Positions 38,355-49,206 of a DNA stretch of 64,000 nt are shown here, one piece after another (positions within the stretch are counted from its first letter, which is position 1; each line of letters opens with the position of its first letter). Made by a program: the position numbers and the translations under genes. The notes beneath the pieces were generated by a model. The model did no database searches. It saw nothing but the letters and a program-made list of their open reading frames with translations, and was not told the DNA's origin. The stretch comes from Pseudocitrobacter vendiensis (lineage in GTDB: Bacteria > Pseudomonadota > Gammaproteobacteria > Enterobacterales > Enterobacteriaceae), in NCBI RefSeq assembly GCF_943590815.1, contig NZ_CALSBS010000022.1, forward strand, positions 1 through 64,000, read 5' to 3'.

Positions 38355-38415
38355 AAAATGATACTAAAACCTTAAAGGTGTTTCATTTATTCACATAGAT
38401 GTTTCAAAATGTAAA
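38355..38415 (-). promoter_or_regulatory. OmpR-binding sites of the ompC promoter
   Basis: On the minus strand three consecutive sites resemble E. coli C1, C2 and C3. They are TTTACATTTTGAAACATCTA (38396-38415), a GAAACA-containing C2 (about 38375-38395), and AAGGTTTTAGTATCATTTT (38355-38373). The same region is upstream of micF on the other strand. Confidence 0.75.
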
Positions 38416-38572
38416 AATCGCGGAACTTTTTTTCGCACAAATGGGTAAGATAAATAGCACAGATAAACAAAGAATTTTGAAATAGTTGTTGATAATCAAT
38501 GCATTAAAATTGGTTACGGGTTTAGCACTGAATGGTAAAACAAAAGTTTCACCCGCAACTAAAATAGATATC

Positions 38573-38666
38573 GCTATCATCATTAACTTTATTTATTACC
38601 GTCATTCAGTTCTGAATGTCTGTTTACCCCTATTTCCACCGGATGCATCGCATCCGGTTTTTTTTA
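38573..38666 (+). ncRNA. micF: MicF antisense small RNA
   Basis: A 93-base RNA gene divergent from ompC. It starts GCTATCATCATTAACTTTAT, the segment that pairs with the ompF ribosome-binding region. It ends in a GC-rich hairpin (CCGGATGCATCGCATCCGG) and a run of eight T residues. It is nearly identical to E. coli micF apart from a few changes in the middle and in the hairpin loop. MicF represses ompF translation with Hfq. ompF is not in this window. Confidence 0.95.
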
Positions 38667-39054
38667 CCTTTCTTTACGTAACTTTAATCCCTGTATGCTA
38701 ACCCTCGGGAATTATAACGGTCATTAATTAATCACCAACAAAATCAATAACAAATTAATAACATAATTTTCACGTAATAATTTCGGGTTAATTCCTGCTG
38801 GCATTACCTGGCGCAAACGCGATGTTGCCTCTCCATCACCTCTTTATTTCCCCTATTTCTCCCCCCTTTCAGGGGCTGAAAACCGCTGAAGTGTGGCAAT
38901 TGGCACAGTTCCCTTTATACTGCCTGCTGTACTGTCACCTGTTACAGAGAATTTGACGTGGGTTCGCCACGCAAAACAGGTTAAGACGTCCCACGCTCAC
39001 CTATGTCTGAGCATATTCTCATTCAGATGCCGTTATGATGGGTTACACACGCCA
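38667..39054 (+). other. Intergenic region between micF and rcsD
   Basis: About 390 bases. The left half is AT-rich and the right half more balanced. It must contain the rcsD promoter. An open frame in phase with rcsD runs back to 38893, but it has no homology to RcsD and no good Shine-Dalgarno sequence. No repeats or further RNA were recognised. Confidence 0.5.
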
Positions 39055-41730
39055 ATGAGTCAGTCTGACAAGAAAACGTCCGGTAAATTTTCCCTGCTGC
39101 CGGGCAGCATCACCCGCTTCTTCCTGTTAATGATCATCGTGTTGCTGGTAACGATGGGCGTGATGATTCAGAGCGCGGTTAACGCGTGGCTGAAGGACAA
39201 GAGCTATCAGATAGTCGACATGACCCATGCCGTGCATAAGCGCATTGATACCTGGCGTTATGCAACCTGGCAGATCTACGACAACATTGCCGCCGCCCCC
39301 TCTACAGCAACGTCCAGCGAAGGGTTACAGGAAACGCGTCTTAAACAGGACGTCTACTATCTGGAAAAGCCGCGACGTAAAACCGAGGCGCTAATTTTCG
39401 GCTCCCACGACAGCTCGACGCTGGAAATTACCCAGCGCATGTCCACCTATCTTGATACGCTGTGGGGCGCAGAAACCATCCCGTGGTCGATGTATTACCT
39501 GAACGGTCAGGATAACAGCCTGATCCTGATTTCTACGCTGCCGTTAAAAGATCTCTCCTCCGGATTCAAAGAATCTACGGTCGGGAGCATTGTCGATTCG
39601 CGTCGCGCCGAGATGCTCCAGCAAGCGAATACGCTGGACGAACGTGAAACCTTCTCCTCTTTGCGGCGTCTGGCCTGGCAAAACGGTCATTACTTCACTT
39701 TACGCACCACTTTTAACCAGCCGGGGCATCTTGCGACGGTAGTAGCGTTCGACCTGCCGATTAACGATCTGGTGCCGCCGGCGATGTCTCTGGACAGTTT
39801 CCGCCTCGAACAGGACCCGTCGCAGAACGCCCTGCGCAGTCAGGATAAAGAGCCCAGTGATAGCGTCGCAATTAACTTCAACAGCTCGCGTATAGAGATC
39901 TCTTCATCGCTAAATTCAACCGGCATGCGTCTGGTGTGGCAGGTCCCGTTTGGCACGCTGTTGCTGGATACCTTCCAGAACATCATGCTACCGCTGCTGC
40001 TGAATATTAGCCTGCTGGCGCTGGCGCTGTTCGGTTACTCCACGTTCCGTCATCAGACGGGCCGCAAAAGCGCCGCTACCGCGCCGGTGTCGGGTGCCAA
40101 CAACGAATTGCGTTTACTGCGCGCAATCAATGAAGAGATAGTCTCGCTGCTGCCACTGGGGCTGCTGGTGCACGATCAGGAATCAAATCGTACCTTAATT
40201 AGCAACAAAATCGCCGATCACCTCTTGCCGCACCTGAACCTGCAAAACATCACCAGCATGGCGGATCAGCATCAGGGCGTGATTCAGGCCACCATTAATA
40301 ATGAGCTGTACGAAATTCGCCAGTTCCGCAGCCAGGTTTCGCCACGGATGCAGATCTTTATCATTCGCGATCAAGACCGCGAAGTACTGGTGAATAAGAA
40401 ACTTAAGCAAGCGCAGCGTCTGTATGAGAAGAACCAGCAGGGCCGCGCGGCCTTTATGCAAAATATCAGCGATACCTTAAAGCAGCCGATCAAGACGCTG
40501 GCCGCCGAGGCCGCCGCGATAGATACCACTGAAAGCCAGAAGCTGGCGAACAACGCCGATCTGCTGGTGCGTCTGGTTGATGAAATTCAGCTTGCCAATA
40601 TGCTGGAAAATGACAGCTGGAAAGGCGCATCCACACTCTTCTCGCTACAGGATTTGATTGATGAAGTGGTGCCTGAAGTCCTGCCCGCCATCAAGCGTAA
40701 AGGCCTGCAACTGTTGATCAACAACCAGCTTCCAGCCAAAGAGCAGCGCCATGGCGATCGCGATGCCTTGCGCCGTATTCTGTTGCTGCTGATTCAGTAC
40801 GCGGTAACTACGACTCAGATTGGCAAAATCACGCTGGAAGTGAATGCCGATGAGTCTGCGGGCGAGCGTCTGACCTTCCGCATTCTGGACACTGGCAACG
40901 GCGTGTCGCACGGTGAAATCGATAATCTGCATTTCCCTTACCTGAACGACACCCAGTCCGACCGTTACGGTAAAGCGAACGCTCTCACCTTCTGGCTGTG
41001 TGACCAACTGGCACGCAAGCTGGGCGGGCATTTGAATATAAAAGCGCGCGAATCGTTAGGTACCCGTTACTCGCTGCACGTTAAAATGGCCGCGCGGGAG
41101 GAGGACGGCGAACAGGAAGAGCGTCTGCTGGATGATGTCGTTGCGATGGTGGATATCACCTCTAACGAGATTCGTTCCATTGTGACTCGCCAGTTAGAGA
41201 GCTGGGGGGCGACGTGCATCACGCCGGACGAAAGGGCGACGAGTCAAGAATTTGATATCTTTTTAACAGATAATCCGTCTAATCTTACTGCTTCGGGCTT
41301 GCTTTTAAGCGATGATGAGGCTGGGATACGCAAAATTGGCCCCGGCCAATTGCGTGTTAACTTCAATATCAGTAATGCTATGCAGGACGCGGTCCTTCAG
41401 CTTATTGAAGAGCAACTGGCACAGGAAGAGGTCACGGAATCACCTCTTGGCGGCGATGAAAACGCCGAGCTTCAGGCCAGCGGCTATTATGCGCTGTTTG
41501 TTGATACGGTACCGGAAGATGTTAGCAGGCTGTATACTGAATGCGACGCGCGTGATTTTGCCGCGTTGGCACAGACAGCCCACCGCCTGAAGGGGGTGTT
41601 TGCTATGCTTAACCTGGTTCCTGGCAAGCAGTTGTGTGAAACGCTTGAGCATTTAATTCGTGAGAAAGATGCTCCGGCCATAGAAAAATATGTCAGCGAC
41701 ATTGACGCCTACGTCAAGAGCTTGCTGTAG
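39055..41730 (+). CDS. rcsD: RcsD phosphotransfer protein
   Basis: An inner-membrane relay protein that carries phosphate from RcsC to RcsB in the envelope-stress Rcs system. It has 891 residues: a transmembrane segment near 20-45, a periplasmic domain to about 310, a second membrane segment, and a degenerate kinase-like domain without the phosphorylatable histidine. The ABL region binds RcsB, and the C-terminal HPt domain has H843 in QTAHRLKGVF. The ATG at 39055 gives MSQSDKK, matching family length (E. coli 890). It is followed by rcsB in the same direction. Confidence 0.95.
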   Translation: MSQSDKKTSGKFSLLPGSITRFFLLMIIVLLVTMGVMIQSAVNAWLKDKSYQIVDMTHAVHKRIDTWRYATWQIYDNIAAAPSTATSSEGLQETRLKQDVYYLEKPRRKTEALIFGSHDSSTLEITQRMSTYLDTLWGAETIPWSMYYLNGQDNSLILISTLPLKDLSSGFKESTVGSIVDSRRAEMLQQANTLDERETFSSLRRLAWQNGHYFTLRTTFNQPGHLATVVAFDLPINDLVPPAMSLDSFRLEQDPSQNALRSQDKEPSDSVAINFNSSRIEISSSLNSTGMRLVWQVPFGTLLLDTFQNIMLPLLLNISLLALALFGYSTFRHQTGRKSAATAPVSGANNELRLLRAINEEIVSLLPLGLLVHDQESNRTLISNKIADHLLPHLNLQNITSMADQHQGVIQATINNELYEIRQFRSQVSPRMQIFIIRDQDREVLVNKKLKQAQRLYEKNQQGRAAFMQNISDTLKQPIKTLAAEAAAIDTTESQKLANNADLLVRLVDEIQLANMLENDSWKGASTLFSLQDLIDEVVPEVLPAIKRKGLQLLINNQLPAKEQRHGDRDALRRILLLLIQYAVTTTQIGKITLEVNADESAGERLTFRILDTGNGVSHGEIDNLHFPYLNDTQSDRYGKANALTFWLCDQLARKLGGHLNIKARESLGTRYSLHVKMAAREEDGEQEERLLDDVVAMVDITSNEIRSIVTRQLESWGATCITPDERATSQEFDIFLTDNPSNLTASGLLLSDDEAGIRKIGPGQLRVNFNISNAMQDAVLQLIEEQLAQEEVTESPLGGDENAELQASGYYALFVDTVPEDVSRLYTECDARDFAALAQTAHRLKGVFAMLNLVPGKQLCETLEHLIREKDAPAIEKYVSDIDAYVKSLL

Positions 41731-41746
41731 CAAGGTAGCCTTTATT

Positions 41747-42397
41747 ATGAACAATATGAACGTAATTATTGCCGATGATCATCCGATAGTTCTGTTTGGT
41801 ATTCGTAAATCACTGGAACAAATCGAATGGGTCAATGTTGTCGGCGAATTTGAAGACTCCACCGCGCTGATTAACAATTTACCGAAACTGGATGCACACG
41901 TCCTGATCACCGACCTTTCCATGCCGGGCGACAAATATGGCGATGGGATCACGCTTATCAAATACATTAAGCGTCATTTCCCGGGTATTTCCATTATCGT
42001 CCTGACCATGAATAACAACCCGGCGATTCTGAGCGCCGTGCTGGATCTGGATATCGAAGGTATTGTCCTGAAACAGGGTGCGCCGACCGACCTGCCAAAA
42101 GCGCTGGCCGCGTTGCAAAAAGGGAAGAAATTCACCCCGGAAAGCGTCTCTCGCCTGCTGGAGAAAATCAGTGCGGGCGGTTATGGCGACAAACGTTTGT
42201 CACCCAAAGAGAGCGAAGTATTGCGCCTGTTTGCAGAAGGCTTCCTGGTAACCGAGATTGCCAAGAAACTGAACCGCAGTATCAAAACCATCAGTAGCCA
42301 GAAGAAATCAGCGATGATGAAACTGGGTGTGGAAAACGATATTGCGCTGTTGAACTATCTCTCTTCTGTCACGCTTTCCCCGACAGATAAAGAGTAA
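41747..42397 (+). CDS. rcsB: Response regulator RcsB
   Basis: A NarL/FixJ-type response regulator of 216 residues, the same length as in E. coli. The receiver domain carries acidic D10/D11 and phospho-acceptor D56 (ITDLSMP). The LuxR-type HTH near 150-210 has LSPKESEVLRLFAEGFLVTEI in pieces. It controls capsule, motility, and other envelope genes, with RcsA as an optional partner. The start at 41747 lies 16 bases after rcsD. Confidence 0.97.
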   Translation: MNNMNVIIADDHPIVLFGIRKSLEQIEWVNVVGEFEDSTALINNLPKLDAHVLITDLSMPGDKYGDGITLIKYIKRHFPGISIIVLTMNNNPAILSAVLDLDIEGIVLKQGAPTDLPKALAALQKGKKFTPESVSRLLEKISAGGYGDKRLSPKESEVLRLFAEGFLVTEIAKKLNRSIKTISSQKKSAMMKLGVENDIALLNYLSSVTLSPTDKE

Positions 42398-42410
42398 TGC
42401 TCTAAGAATG

Positions 42411-42440
42411 AATCCCCCGGCCCGCCGGGGGATTTTTTTA
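42411..42440. terminator. Terminator between rcsB and rcsC
   Basis: The stem AATCCCCC/GGGGGATT around GGCCCGCC (42411-42434) is followed by a T-run. It lies between convergent rcsB and rcsC. Confidence 0.85.
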
Positions 42441-42442
42441 TC

Positions 42443-45292
42443 TTATGATTCCCGCGTTTTTCTCACCCGCGCCGCATAGACCGCCAGTGTTTGCTTCAGC
42501 ACATCCAGCGTCACCGGTTTTGACAGGCAGCTATCCATCCCTGACTCCAGACAGCGCTGCTTCTCTTCCGCCAGCGCGTTGGCAGTCACGCCGACAACCG
42601 GTAGCGTCAGCCCAAGCTGACGGATACGCTGCGTTAAACGATAGCCATCCATATTTGGCATGTTGACGTCGCTCAGCACAATATCAATATGATTTTTGCT
42701 CAGCACATTGAGCGCATCAACACCGTCATTCGCTGTCATACACTGATAACCCAGCGTACCCAGTTGATCCGCCAACAGACGACGGTTGATCGGGTGATCG
42801 TCCACCACGAGGATCATCATATCGTCGTTACTGTCGGCAGGCACATCATGCGCCGATGACAACTCTGCGTGATCCGCATTACCCACTTTAATGCGATAAA
42901 TACGCCCCAGCAGGGTCATTAACTCGTGCGGCGAAACAATGCTGTGCACCCATTCACCCGGTGCTCGTTCGAGAGGAATACCGATATGGCGACGGCAGAA
43001 GATTACTACCGCCCTGCCCGTCCACGGTTTTTCCAGGTCATCGTCTGTTATCAGCAAATCATCCGGCGTCGGTTCCTCGCCCTCGTAGCGCTGAACGTCC
43101 ACGCCGTGCCAGGTCAGCAGCGTTTCAATAAACTGATACAGAGATTCGTTGCGAATCGCCAGCCAACAGCGTTTTTGCGCCAGCGCGTCAATCACCAGCG
43201 GCGTGGCAGCCTGCGCGCCATACAACGGTATACGTACCGTAAACTGACTCCCCATGCCCGGTTCAGTATCAACGGCAATATCACCGTCCATCATGTTGAT
43301 GAGCTTCTCACAAATCGCCAGCCCCAGCCCGGTGCCCTGGAAGTTGCGCTGCACGCCAGTGCCTACCTGGAAGAACGGGTCGAACAGGCGTACCACCTCT
43401 TTCGCCGGAATACCCACGCCGGTATCACGGATACTGATACTCAGGTAATCGCCTTCTCGCTTAAGATGCAAAATAATGCAGCCAATATCGGTGAACTTAA
43501 TAGCATTGCTCAGGATATTGGAGATAACCTGCTGCAAGCGCATCGGATCGCCCAGCATCTGCGGCGGCACGTTGGGCTCGATAAAGCAGTACATTCCGAC
43601 CCGTTTACGCACGACCAGCGGCAGATAGTTGGCGGTAATGTGATTCATCACCTCTTTCGGCGAGAACTCGCGCGGCTCGATTTTCAGCTGTTCAGATTCA
43701 ATTTTCGAGAAGTCGAGAATGTCGCTGATGATTTTCAGCAACAGGCCAGAGGAGTTGTTCATCGCCGTCACCAGACGCCCGACGCCTTTCGGCAACTCTT
43801 TGGTTTGCAACAAATCAAGGTTACCGATGATGCCGTACAGCGGCGTGCGCAGTTCGTGGCTGACGGTGGCGAGGAACATCGATTTCGACTGGCTGGCCTG
43901 TTCTGCCGCCTGCGCCATTTCCTGTAATGACTCTTCCATTTTAACGCGCGAGCTGACATCTACCAGCACACAAATCGCCACGTTTTCATTGCGATATCGC
44001 GAATGCACAAAACTGATTTGCAGGTTGGTATTGTTACTGGTGAGCACATCGACAAAGTTAACCTGCTGACCGCAGATAATCTGTGTTAAGCGCTGCCGGT
44101 CTTCGTGCGTCAGCATATTCAAATAGTTATGCGCCAGTTCGTTACTCAGAATATTAGTGCCATCCTGAGTACGCAGAATACAAATCCCGACCGGCGCAGA
44201 GGCGACGATTTTACGGTTGAACTGCTCATGCTCTTCCAGACGCTGGGCGTCTGACTCGGCAGGAATAAATATCCGCCGCTCGTACATTCTCGCCATCGTG
44301 AACAGCCCTACCCCGGTCAGGATGTTGAGCAGTACGGCGTTGAGGATCAGCATGCGGATGCGCTCAAGCACTAAATCAACCGGTACGGAATAAACAATGC
44401 TGAGCGACGATGGTGGCAGATTCTTTTTCAGCACCAGCTCGCGAAAGCCGCTGCTGTAACCAAACCACGCGCGCTCCTGCATCCAGCGCTGATCGATGCG
44501 CAGTTTGCTGTCCGGCCCGGTGAGCGAAATCAGCGAATCGCCGTTTTCATCAAGAATAGTCACGCCAATCGGTAAACTTCCCGGCGTGAAGAAGTTTTCC
44601 ATGCGGATGGTTTGTTCAACGCCCAGCAGCGCCTGCAAACGGTTTGCCAGATACACCGGCGTTAAGGCATAGAAATAGCCGACGCCCGGCCGCGGGCCCT
44701 GGCTTATCCAGAACAGGTTGCTGCCGCTCTCATCCTGCGGCGCACTACGATACTTCACGATGCGATCGTGCAGGGTTTTCAGCGCCTGATTACGTTCAAT
44801 CGGCATATCCCGAAGGCCAAAGTTCGCCATGCACAGGTTTTCACTGCCAATTAAAAAGACGCGGTTGAGGTCGTAGGCAGCGGAGAAATTGTCACGCCAG
44901 TAACGCAGGAACCAGGCAAGCGACTCCAGCGAGCCGCGCCACGCATCGTCCAGCGCGGAACAATCGGAATCGGCAAACAGAGGCTCGAAGTCCGGGACTT
45001 CAGTATTCTCTTTTATCGACGCGGGAGGCAGCACGCCGTTCGTTGCCGTAAGACGGTTCTCGGCAATGTACTTCAGCTCTTTGATGACATCCGACGTACG
45101 CTGGATATAGCGCTGCGCCTGATCGGAACTCAGGTTAAATTCCTGACGTATCTCTGACTCTTTCTGATGCAAGGCATTCACGATATAGAAAACCGACGCG
45201 AGGGCAATCAGCAACCAGAGTAGCAGCGCCAGGGCCCGGAACAGGTAGCGTGAGACTTTAAGCGTCGTGCGAAAGGAGACAAGATATTTCAA
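42443..45292 (-). CDS. rcsC: Hybrid sensor kinase RcsC
   Basis: An inner-membrane hybrid histidine kinase of 949 residues. Two membrane segments (about 20-42 and 310-335) flank a periplasmic domain. A PAS-like region, a HisKA domain with SHELRTPLYG (H-box, near 479) and an HATPase_c domain (NAIKF, DTGVGI, GTGLGLAI) follow. The RcsC-ABL domain comes next, then a C-terminal receiver with LSDVNMPN (phospho-acceptor near 875). It passes phosphate to RcsD. It faces rcsDB, and gyrA lies only 121 bases upstream. Confidence 0.96.
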   Translation of the reverse strand: MKYLVSFRTTLKVSRYLFRALALLLWLLIALASVFYIVNALHQKESEIRQEFNLSSDQAQRYIQRTSDVIKELKYIAENRLTATNGVLPPASIKENTEVPDFEPLFADSDCSALDDAWRGSLESLAWFLRYWRDNFSAAYDLNRVFLIGSENLCMANFGLRDMPIERNQALKTLHDRIVKYRSAPQDESGSNLFWISQGPRPGVGYFYALTPVYLANRLQALLGVEQTIRMENFFTPGSLPIGVTILDENGDSLISLTGPDSKLRIDQRWMQERAWFGYSSGFRELVLKKNLPPSSLSIVYSVPVDLVLERIRMLILNAVLLNILTGVGLFTMARMYERRIFIPAESDAQRLEEHEQFNRKIVASAPVGICILRTQDGTNILSNELAHNYLNMLTHEDRQRLTQIICGQQVNFVDVLTSNNTNLQISFVHSRYRNENVAICVLVDVSSRVKMEESLQEMAQAAEQASQSKSMFLATVSHELRTPLYGIIGNLDLLQTKELPKGVGRLVTAMNNSSGLLLKIISDILDFSKIESEQLKIEPREFSPKEVMNHITANYLPLVVRKRVGMYCFIEPNVPPQMLGDPMRLQQVISNILSNAIKFTDIGCIILHLKREGDYLSISIRDTGVGIPAKEVVRLFDPFFQVGTGVQRNFQGTGLGLAICEKLINMMDGDIAVDTEPGMGSQFTVRIPLYGAQAATPLVIDALAQKRCWLAIRNESLYQFIETLLTWHGVDVQRYEGEEPTPDDLLITDDDLEKPWTGRAVVIFCRRHIGIPLERAPGEWVHSIVSPHELMTLLGRIYRIKVGNADHAELSSAHDVPADSNDDMMILVVDDHPINRRLLADQLGTLGYQCMTANDGVDALNVLSKNHIDIVLSDVNMPNMDGYRLTQRIRQLGLTLPVVGVTANALAEEKQRCLESGMDSCLSKPVTLDVLKQTLAVYAARVRKTRES

Positions 45293-45369
45293 AGGGGCGA
45301 AACTCCGCCATCAAAGGCTAACAGGATGTGGTTAAGGTAACGGGAAAACCCATTTGCCGCAACGCAGAA

Positions 45370-45396
45370 AAAAGGCCGGTTTATAACCGGCCTTTA
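45370..45396 (-). terminator. Terminator of gyrA
   Basis: The stem AAGGCCGGTT/AACCGGCCTT (45372-45394) is preceded by an A-run on the plus strand, giving a U-run on the gyrA transcript. It lies about 20 bases past the stop. Confidence 0.9.
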
Positions 45397-45413
45397 TTGT
45401 TACGTCTCACGAT

Positions 45414-48050
45414 TTACTCGTCAGCGTCATCCGCTACGTCGTCATCGGTGTCCGTTTCCGGTGCGATTTCATCGTCACCTTCTGCAGCGCTGCCGTCGAT
45501 GGCGTCGAGTTCTTCGTCATCAACCGGTTCAGCCACACGTTGCAGACCCACAACGTTTTCATCCTCCGCGGTACGGATGAGGATAACGCCCTGAGTGTTA
45601 CGACCGACGATGCTCACTTCGGAAACACGCGTACGCACCAGCGTACCGGCATCGGTGATCATCATGATCTGATCGCAATCGTCAACCTGCACCGCGCCCA
45701 CAACGGAACCATTACGCTCGGTCACTTTGATCGAGATAACGCCCTGTGTCGCACGTGACTTAGTCGGATACTCTTCCGCCGCAGTACGTTTACCGTAACC
45801 GTTCTGGGTGACGGTCAGGATTGCGCCTTCGCCACGTGGAATGATCAGGGAAACAACTTTGTCCTCACCTGCCAGTTTAATACCGCGTACACCAGTCGCC
45901 GTACGACCCATGGCGCGAACGGCGTCTTCTTTGAAGCGCACCACTTTACCAGCAGCGGAGAACAACATAACTTCATCAGAACCGGACGTCAGGTCAACGC
46001 CAATCAGCTCATCGCCTTCGTTCAGGTTCACGGCGATGATACCGGCAGAACGCGGACGGCTGAATTCGGTCAGCGCCGTTTTCTTCACGGTACCGCTGGC
46101 GGTCGCCATAAAGACGTTTACGCCCTCTTCGTACTCGCGTACCGGCAGAATGGCGGTGATACGTTCGTCGGCTTCCAGCGGCAGCAGGTTGACGATCGGA
46201 CGGCCACGCGCGCCACGGCTGGCTTCCGGTAGCTGATAAACCTTCATCCAGTACAGACGACCACGGCTGGAGAAGCAGAGGATCGTGTCATGGGTGTTGG
46301 CCACCAGCAGGCGGTCGATAAAGTCTTCTTCTTTAATACGGGCTGCTGATTTGCCTTTACCGCCACGACGCTGCGCTTCGTAATCGGTAAGTGGCTGATA
46401 TTTTACGTAACCCTGGTGAGACAGGGTGACGACAACATCTTCCTGGCTGATCAGATCTTCGATGTTGATGTCTGCGGTGTTAGCGGTGATTTCAGTACGG
46501 CGGTTGTCGCCAAACTGCTCACGCACCAGCTCCAGCTCTTCGCGGATCACTTCCATCAAACGGTCGGCGCTGCCCAAAATGTGCAGCAGTTCGGCGATCT
46601 GTTCCAGCAACTCTTTGTATTCGTCGAGCAGTTTTTCATGCTCCAGGCCGGTCAGTTTCTGCAGACGCAGATCCAGAATAGCCTGCGCCTGCTGTTCGGT
46701 CAGGTAGTATTTACCGTCACGAACACCGAATTCCGGCTCCAGCCACTCAGGACGCGCCGCGTCATCACCCGCACGTTCCAGCATGGCGGCAACGTTGCCC
46801 AGAGCCCACGGCTGTGCGACCAGGCCTGCTTTTGCTTCAGCAGGCGTCGGCGCACGACGGATCAGTTCAATGATCGGGTCGATGTTCGCCAGCGCAACAG
46901 CCAGCGCTTCGAGGATGTGCGCACGGTCACGCGCTTTACGCAGTTCAAAAATGGTACGACGGGTCACGACTTCACGACGGTGACGTACGAACGCGGAAAG
47001 AATATCTTTCAGGTTCATGATCTTCGGCTGGCCATGGTGCAGTGCCACCATGTTGATACCGAAGGAAACCTGTAGCTGGGTCTGGGAGTAGAGGTTGTTG
47101 AGAACCACTTCGCCCACCGCATCGCGTTTCACTTCAATCACGATGCGCATGCCGTCTTTATCAGACTCGTCACGCAGCGCGCTGATGCCTTCCACGCGTT
47201 TATCTTTCACCAGCTCGGCGATTTTCTCGATCAGGCGCGCTTTGTTCACCTGATACGGAATTTCATGCACGATGATGGTTTCGCGGCCAGACTTCGCGTC
47301 CGTTTCAACTTCCGCGCGGGCGCGAATGTAAATTTTGCCACGACCGGTACGATAGGCTTCTTCAATACCACGGCGACCATTAATGATGGCCGCTGTAGGG
47401 AAGTCCGGCCCCGGGATGTGTTCCATCAGCCCTTCAATGCTGATGTCTTCATCATCGATATAGGCCAGACAGCCGTTGATCACTTCCGTCAGGTTGTGCG
47501 GCGGAATGTTCGTCGCCATACCGACTGCGATACCGGAAGAACCGTTCACCAGCAGGTTAGGGATTTTAGTTGGCATGACGTCCGGAATTTTTTCCGTGCC
47601 GTCATAGTTATCCACGAAGTCTACCGTCTCTTTTTCGAGATCGGCCATCAGCTCATGGGCAATTTTCGCCAGACGGATTTCCGTATAACGCATTGCCGCC
47701 GCGGAGTCACCGTCGATAGAACCGAAGTTACCCTGACCGTCAACCAGCATGTAACGCAGTGAAAATGGCTGCGCCATACGGACGATGGTGTCATACACCG
47801 CGGAATCACCATGGGGATGGTATTTACCGATTACGTCACCAACGACACGGGCAGATTTTTTGTAGGCTTTGTTCCAGTCATTGCCCAATACGTTCATGGC
47901 GTAAAGTACGCGACGGTGTACCGGCTTCAGGCCATCTCGGACATCCGGCAGCGCACGGCCAACAATGACCGACATCGCGTAATCCAGATAGGAGCTCTTC
48001 AGCTCTTCCTCAATGTTGACCGGTGTAATTTCTCTCGCAAGGTCGCTCAT
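45414..48050 (-). CDS. gyrA: DNA gyrase subunit A
   Basis: The breakage-reunion subunit of gyrase, 878 residues (K-12: 875). The catalytic tyrosine is Y122. The quinolone-resistance region has G81-D82-S83-A84-V85-Y86-D87, the wild-type residues at positions 83 and 87, so no common GyrA quinolone-resistance mutation is present. The C-terminal beta-pinwheel contains the GyrA box QRRGGKG, needed for DNA wrapping. The acidic tail is rich in Asp and Glu. Confidence 0.98.
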   Translation of the reverse strand: MSDLAREITPVNIEEELKSSYLDYAMSVIVGRALPDVRDGLKPVHRRVLYAMNVLGNDWNKAYKKSARVVGDVIGKYHPHGDSAVYDTIVRMAQPFSLRYMLVDGQGNFGSIDGDSAAAMRYTEIRLAKIAHELMADLEKETVDFVDNYDGTEKIPDVMPTKIPNLLVNGSSGIAVGMATNIPPHNLTEVINGCLAYIDDEDISIEGLMEHIPGPDFPTAAIINGRRGIEEAYRTGRGKIYIRARAEVETDAKSGRETIIVHEIPYQVNKARLIEKIAELVKDKRVEGISALRDESDKDGMRIVIEVKRDAVGEVVLNNLYSQTQLQVSFGINMVALHHGQPKIMNLKDILSAFVRHRREVVTRRTIFELRKARDRAHILEALAVALANIDPIIELIRRAPTPAEAKAGLVAQPWALGNVAAMLERAGDDAARPEWLEPEFGVRDGKYYLTEQQAQAILDLRLQKLTGLEHEKLLDEYKELLEQIAELLHILGSADRLMEVIREELELVREQFGDNRRTEITANTADINIEDLISQEDVVVTLSHQGYVKYQPLTDYEAQRRGGKGKSAARIKEEDFIDRLLVANTHDTILCFSSRGRLYWMKVYQLPEASRGARGRPIVNLLPLEADERITAILPVREYEEGVNVFMATASGTVKKTALTEFSRPRSAGIIAVNLNEGDELIGVDLTSGSDEVMLFSAAGKVVRFKEDAVRAMGRTATGVRGIKLAGEDKVVSLIIPRGEGAILTVTQNGYGKRTAAEEYPTKSRATQGVISIKVTERNGSVVGAVQVDDCDQIMMITDAGTLVRTRVSEVSIVGRNTQGVILIRTAEDENVVGLQRVAEPVDDEELDAIDGSAAEGDDEIAPETDTDDDVADDADE

Positions 48051-48208
48051 CTAACCGCTATCCCTCTACTGTATCCCGGATTCAAAGGTCGCAAATTATA
48101 ACACAACCGCGTAAAGACAGGTAAACCTATAGCGTTCTGCCAGAGCTTTATTCGCGTCGTTGTGCTGATATACTCGCGGTAATAATGAAATAAGGACCAG
48201 GAGTGCCC

Positions 48209-48937
48209 ATGAATGCCGAAAAAAACACGTTAGCGCCCAACGTTGACCATGACGAGATCGCCAAATTTGAAGCCGTGGCTTCGCGCTGGTGGGATCTGGA
48301 AGGCGAGTTTAAACCGCTGCATCGGATCAACCCGCTGCGTCTGGGCTATATCGCCGAACGCGCTGACGGCCTTTTCGGCAAGAAAGTGCTTGATGTCGGC
48401 TGCGGTGGCGGCATACTCGCAGAGAGCATGGCGCGAGAAGGCGCGGAAGTCACCGGGCTGGATATGGGCTTCGAACCGTTACAAGTGGCGCGTTTGCACT
48501 CGCTGGAGTCAGGGATTCACGTCGATTACGTGCAGGAGACCGTAGAAGAACACGCGGCGAAACATGCACAGCAGTATGACGTCGTCACCTGTATGGAAAT
48601 GCTGGAACACGTGCCGGACCCGCAGTCGGTCGTAAAAGCCTGTGCGCAACTGGTGAAGCCGGGCGGACATGTTTTCTTCTCCACCCTGAACCGCAACAGC
48701 AAATCCTGGCTGATGGCGGTGATCGGCGCGGAATACATTCTGAAAATGGTGCCGAAAGGCACGCACGACATTAAGAAGTTTATCAAGCCTGCCGAACTGC
48801 TGAGCTGGGTCGACGAAACCACTCTGCGCGAGCAGCATATGATTGGTCTGCATTACAACCCGCTGACCAACACCTTTAAGCTGGCTCCGGGCGTAGATGT
48901 GAATTATATGTTGCACACGACAGCCAAAAATCGCTAA
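48209..48937 (+). CDS. ubiG: Ubiquinone biosynthesis O-methyltransferase UbiG
   Basis: An SAM-dependent methyltransferase catalysing both O-methylations of ubiquinone synthesis, 242 residues. SAM motif I is [11 protein letters not shown] near 57-67, and the membrane-interacting region lies near 165-190. GGAG precedes the ATG at 48209 at ideal spacing. A GTG six bases upstream is in frame but overlaps the Shine-Dalgarno sequence and was rejected. It is divergent from gyrA. Confidence 0.95.
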   Translation: MNAEKNTLAPNVDHDEIAKFEAVASRWWDLEGEFKPLHRINPLRLGYIAERADGLFGKKVLDVGCGGGILAESMAREGAEVTGLDMGFEPLQVARLHSLESGIHVDYVQETVEEHAAKHAQQYDVVTCMEMLEHVPDPQSVVKACAQLVKPGGHVFFSTLNRNSKSWLMAVIGAEYILKMVPKGTHDIKKFIKPAELLSWVDETTLREQHMIGLHYNPLTNTFKLAPGVDVNYMLHTTAKNR

Positions 48938-49157
48938 CGTCAGAAGATATTCTTATATAGATTTGCGCTGCATCAAGCAGCGCAATCAACCCGGTCGATG
49001 AAGAAATCGGCACTCGATCAAATTTTCATTTTTTTTTGCAAATTGTTGACATCCCTTACAGCCCTTACTGCATGCGGACTTAGCCTTTTTTACGCTTTCT
49101 AAACCTCAATTTAACCTCAAAATCAACTCTTGTATGAGAAAGAAAGCAGACTAGAAT

Positions 49158-49206
49158 ACTCACCATATAGCGTTTCACTTATTAAAGACCCCCCATATAT
49201 AGTATT
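49158..49206 (+). promoter_or_regulatory. NrdR box pair of nrdA
   Basis: CACCATATAGCGT (about 49161-49173) and CCCCATATATAGTATT (49191-49206) resemble the NrdR consensus acaCwAtATaTwGtgt. They are about 31 bases (three helical turns) apart, the spacing typical of NrdR operators. NrdR represses class I ribonucleotide reductase at high ATP/dATP. Confidence 0.6.

Noticed and set aside
38486..38701. 71-residue open frame across micF
   Set aside because: The region is the MicF RNA and its terminator; the frame has no ribosome-binding site.
38893..39054. N-terminal extension of rcsD
   Set aside because: The extra 54 residues do not resemble RcsD and the start at 39055 gives the family length.
42926..43927. 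333-residue open frame antisense to rcsC
   Set aside because: A shadow of rcsC; arginine/histidine-rich composition typical of out-of-frame translation.
45414..48050. Quinolone-resistance change in gyrA
   Set aside because: Positions 83 and 87 are Ser and Asp, the wild-type residues.
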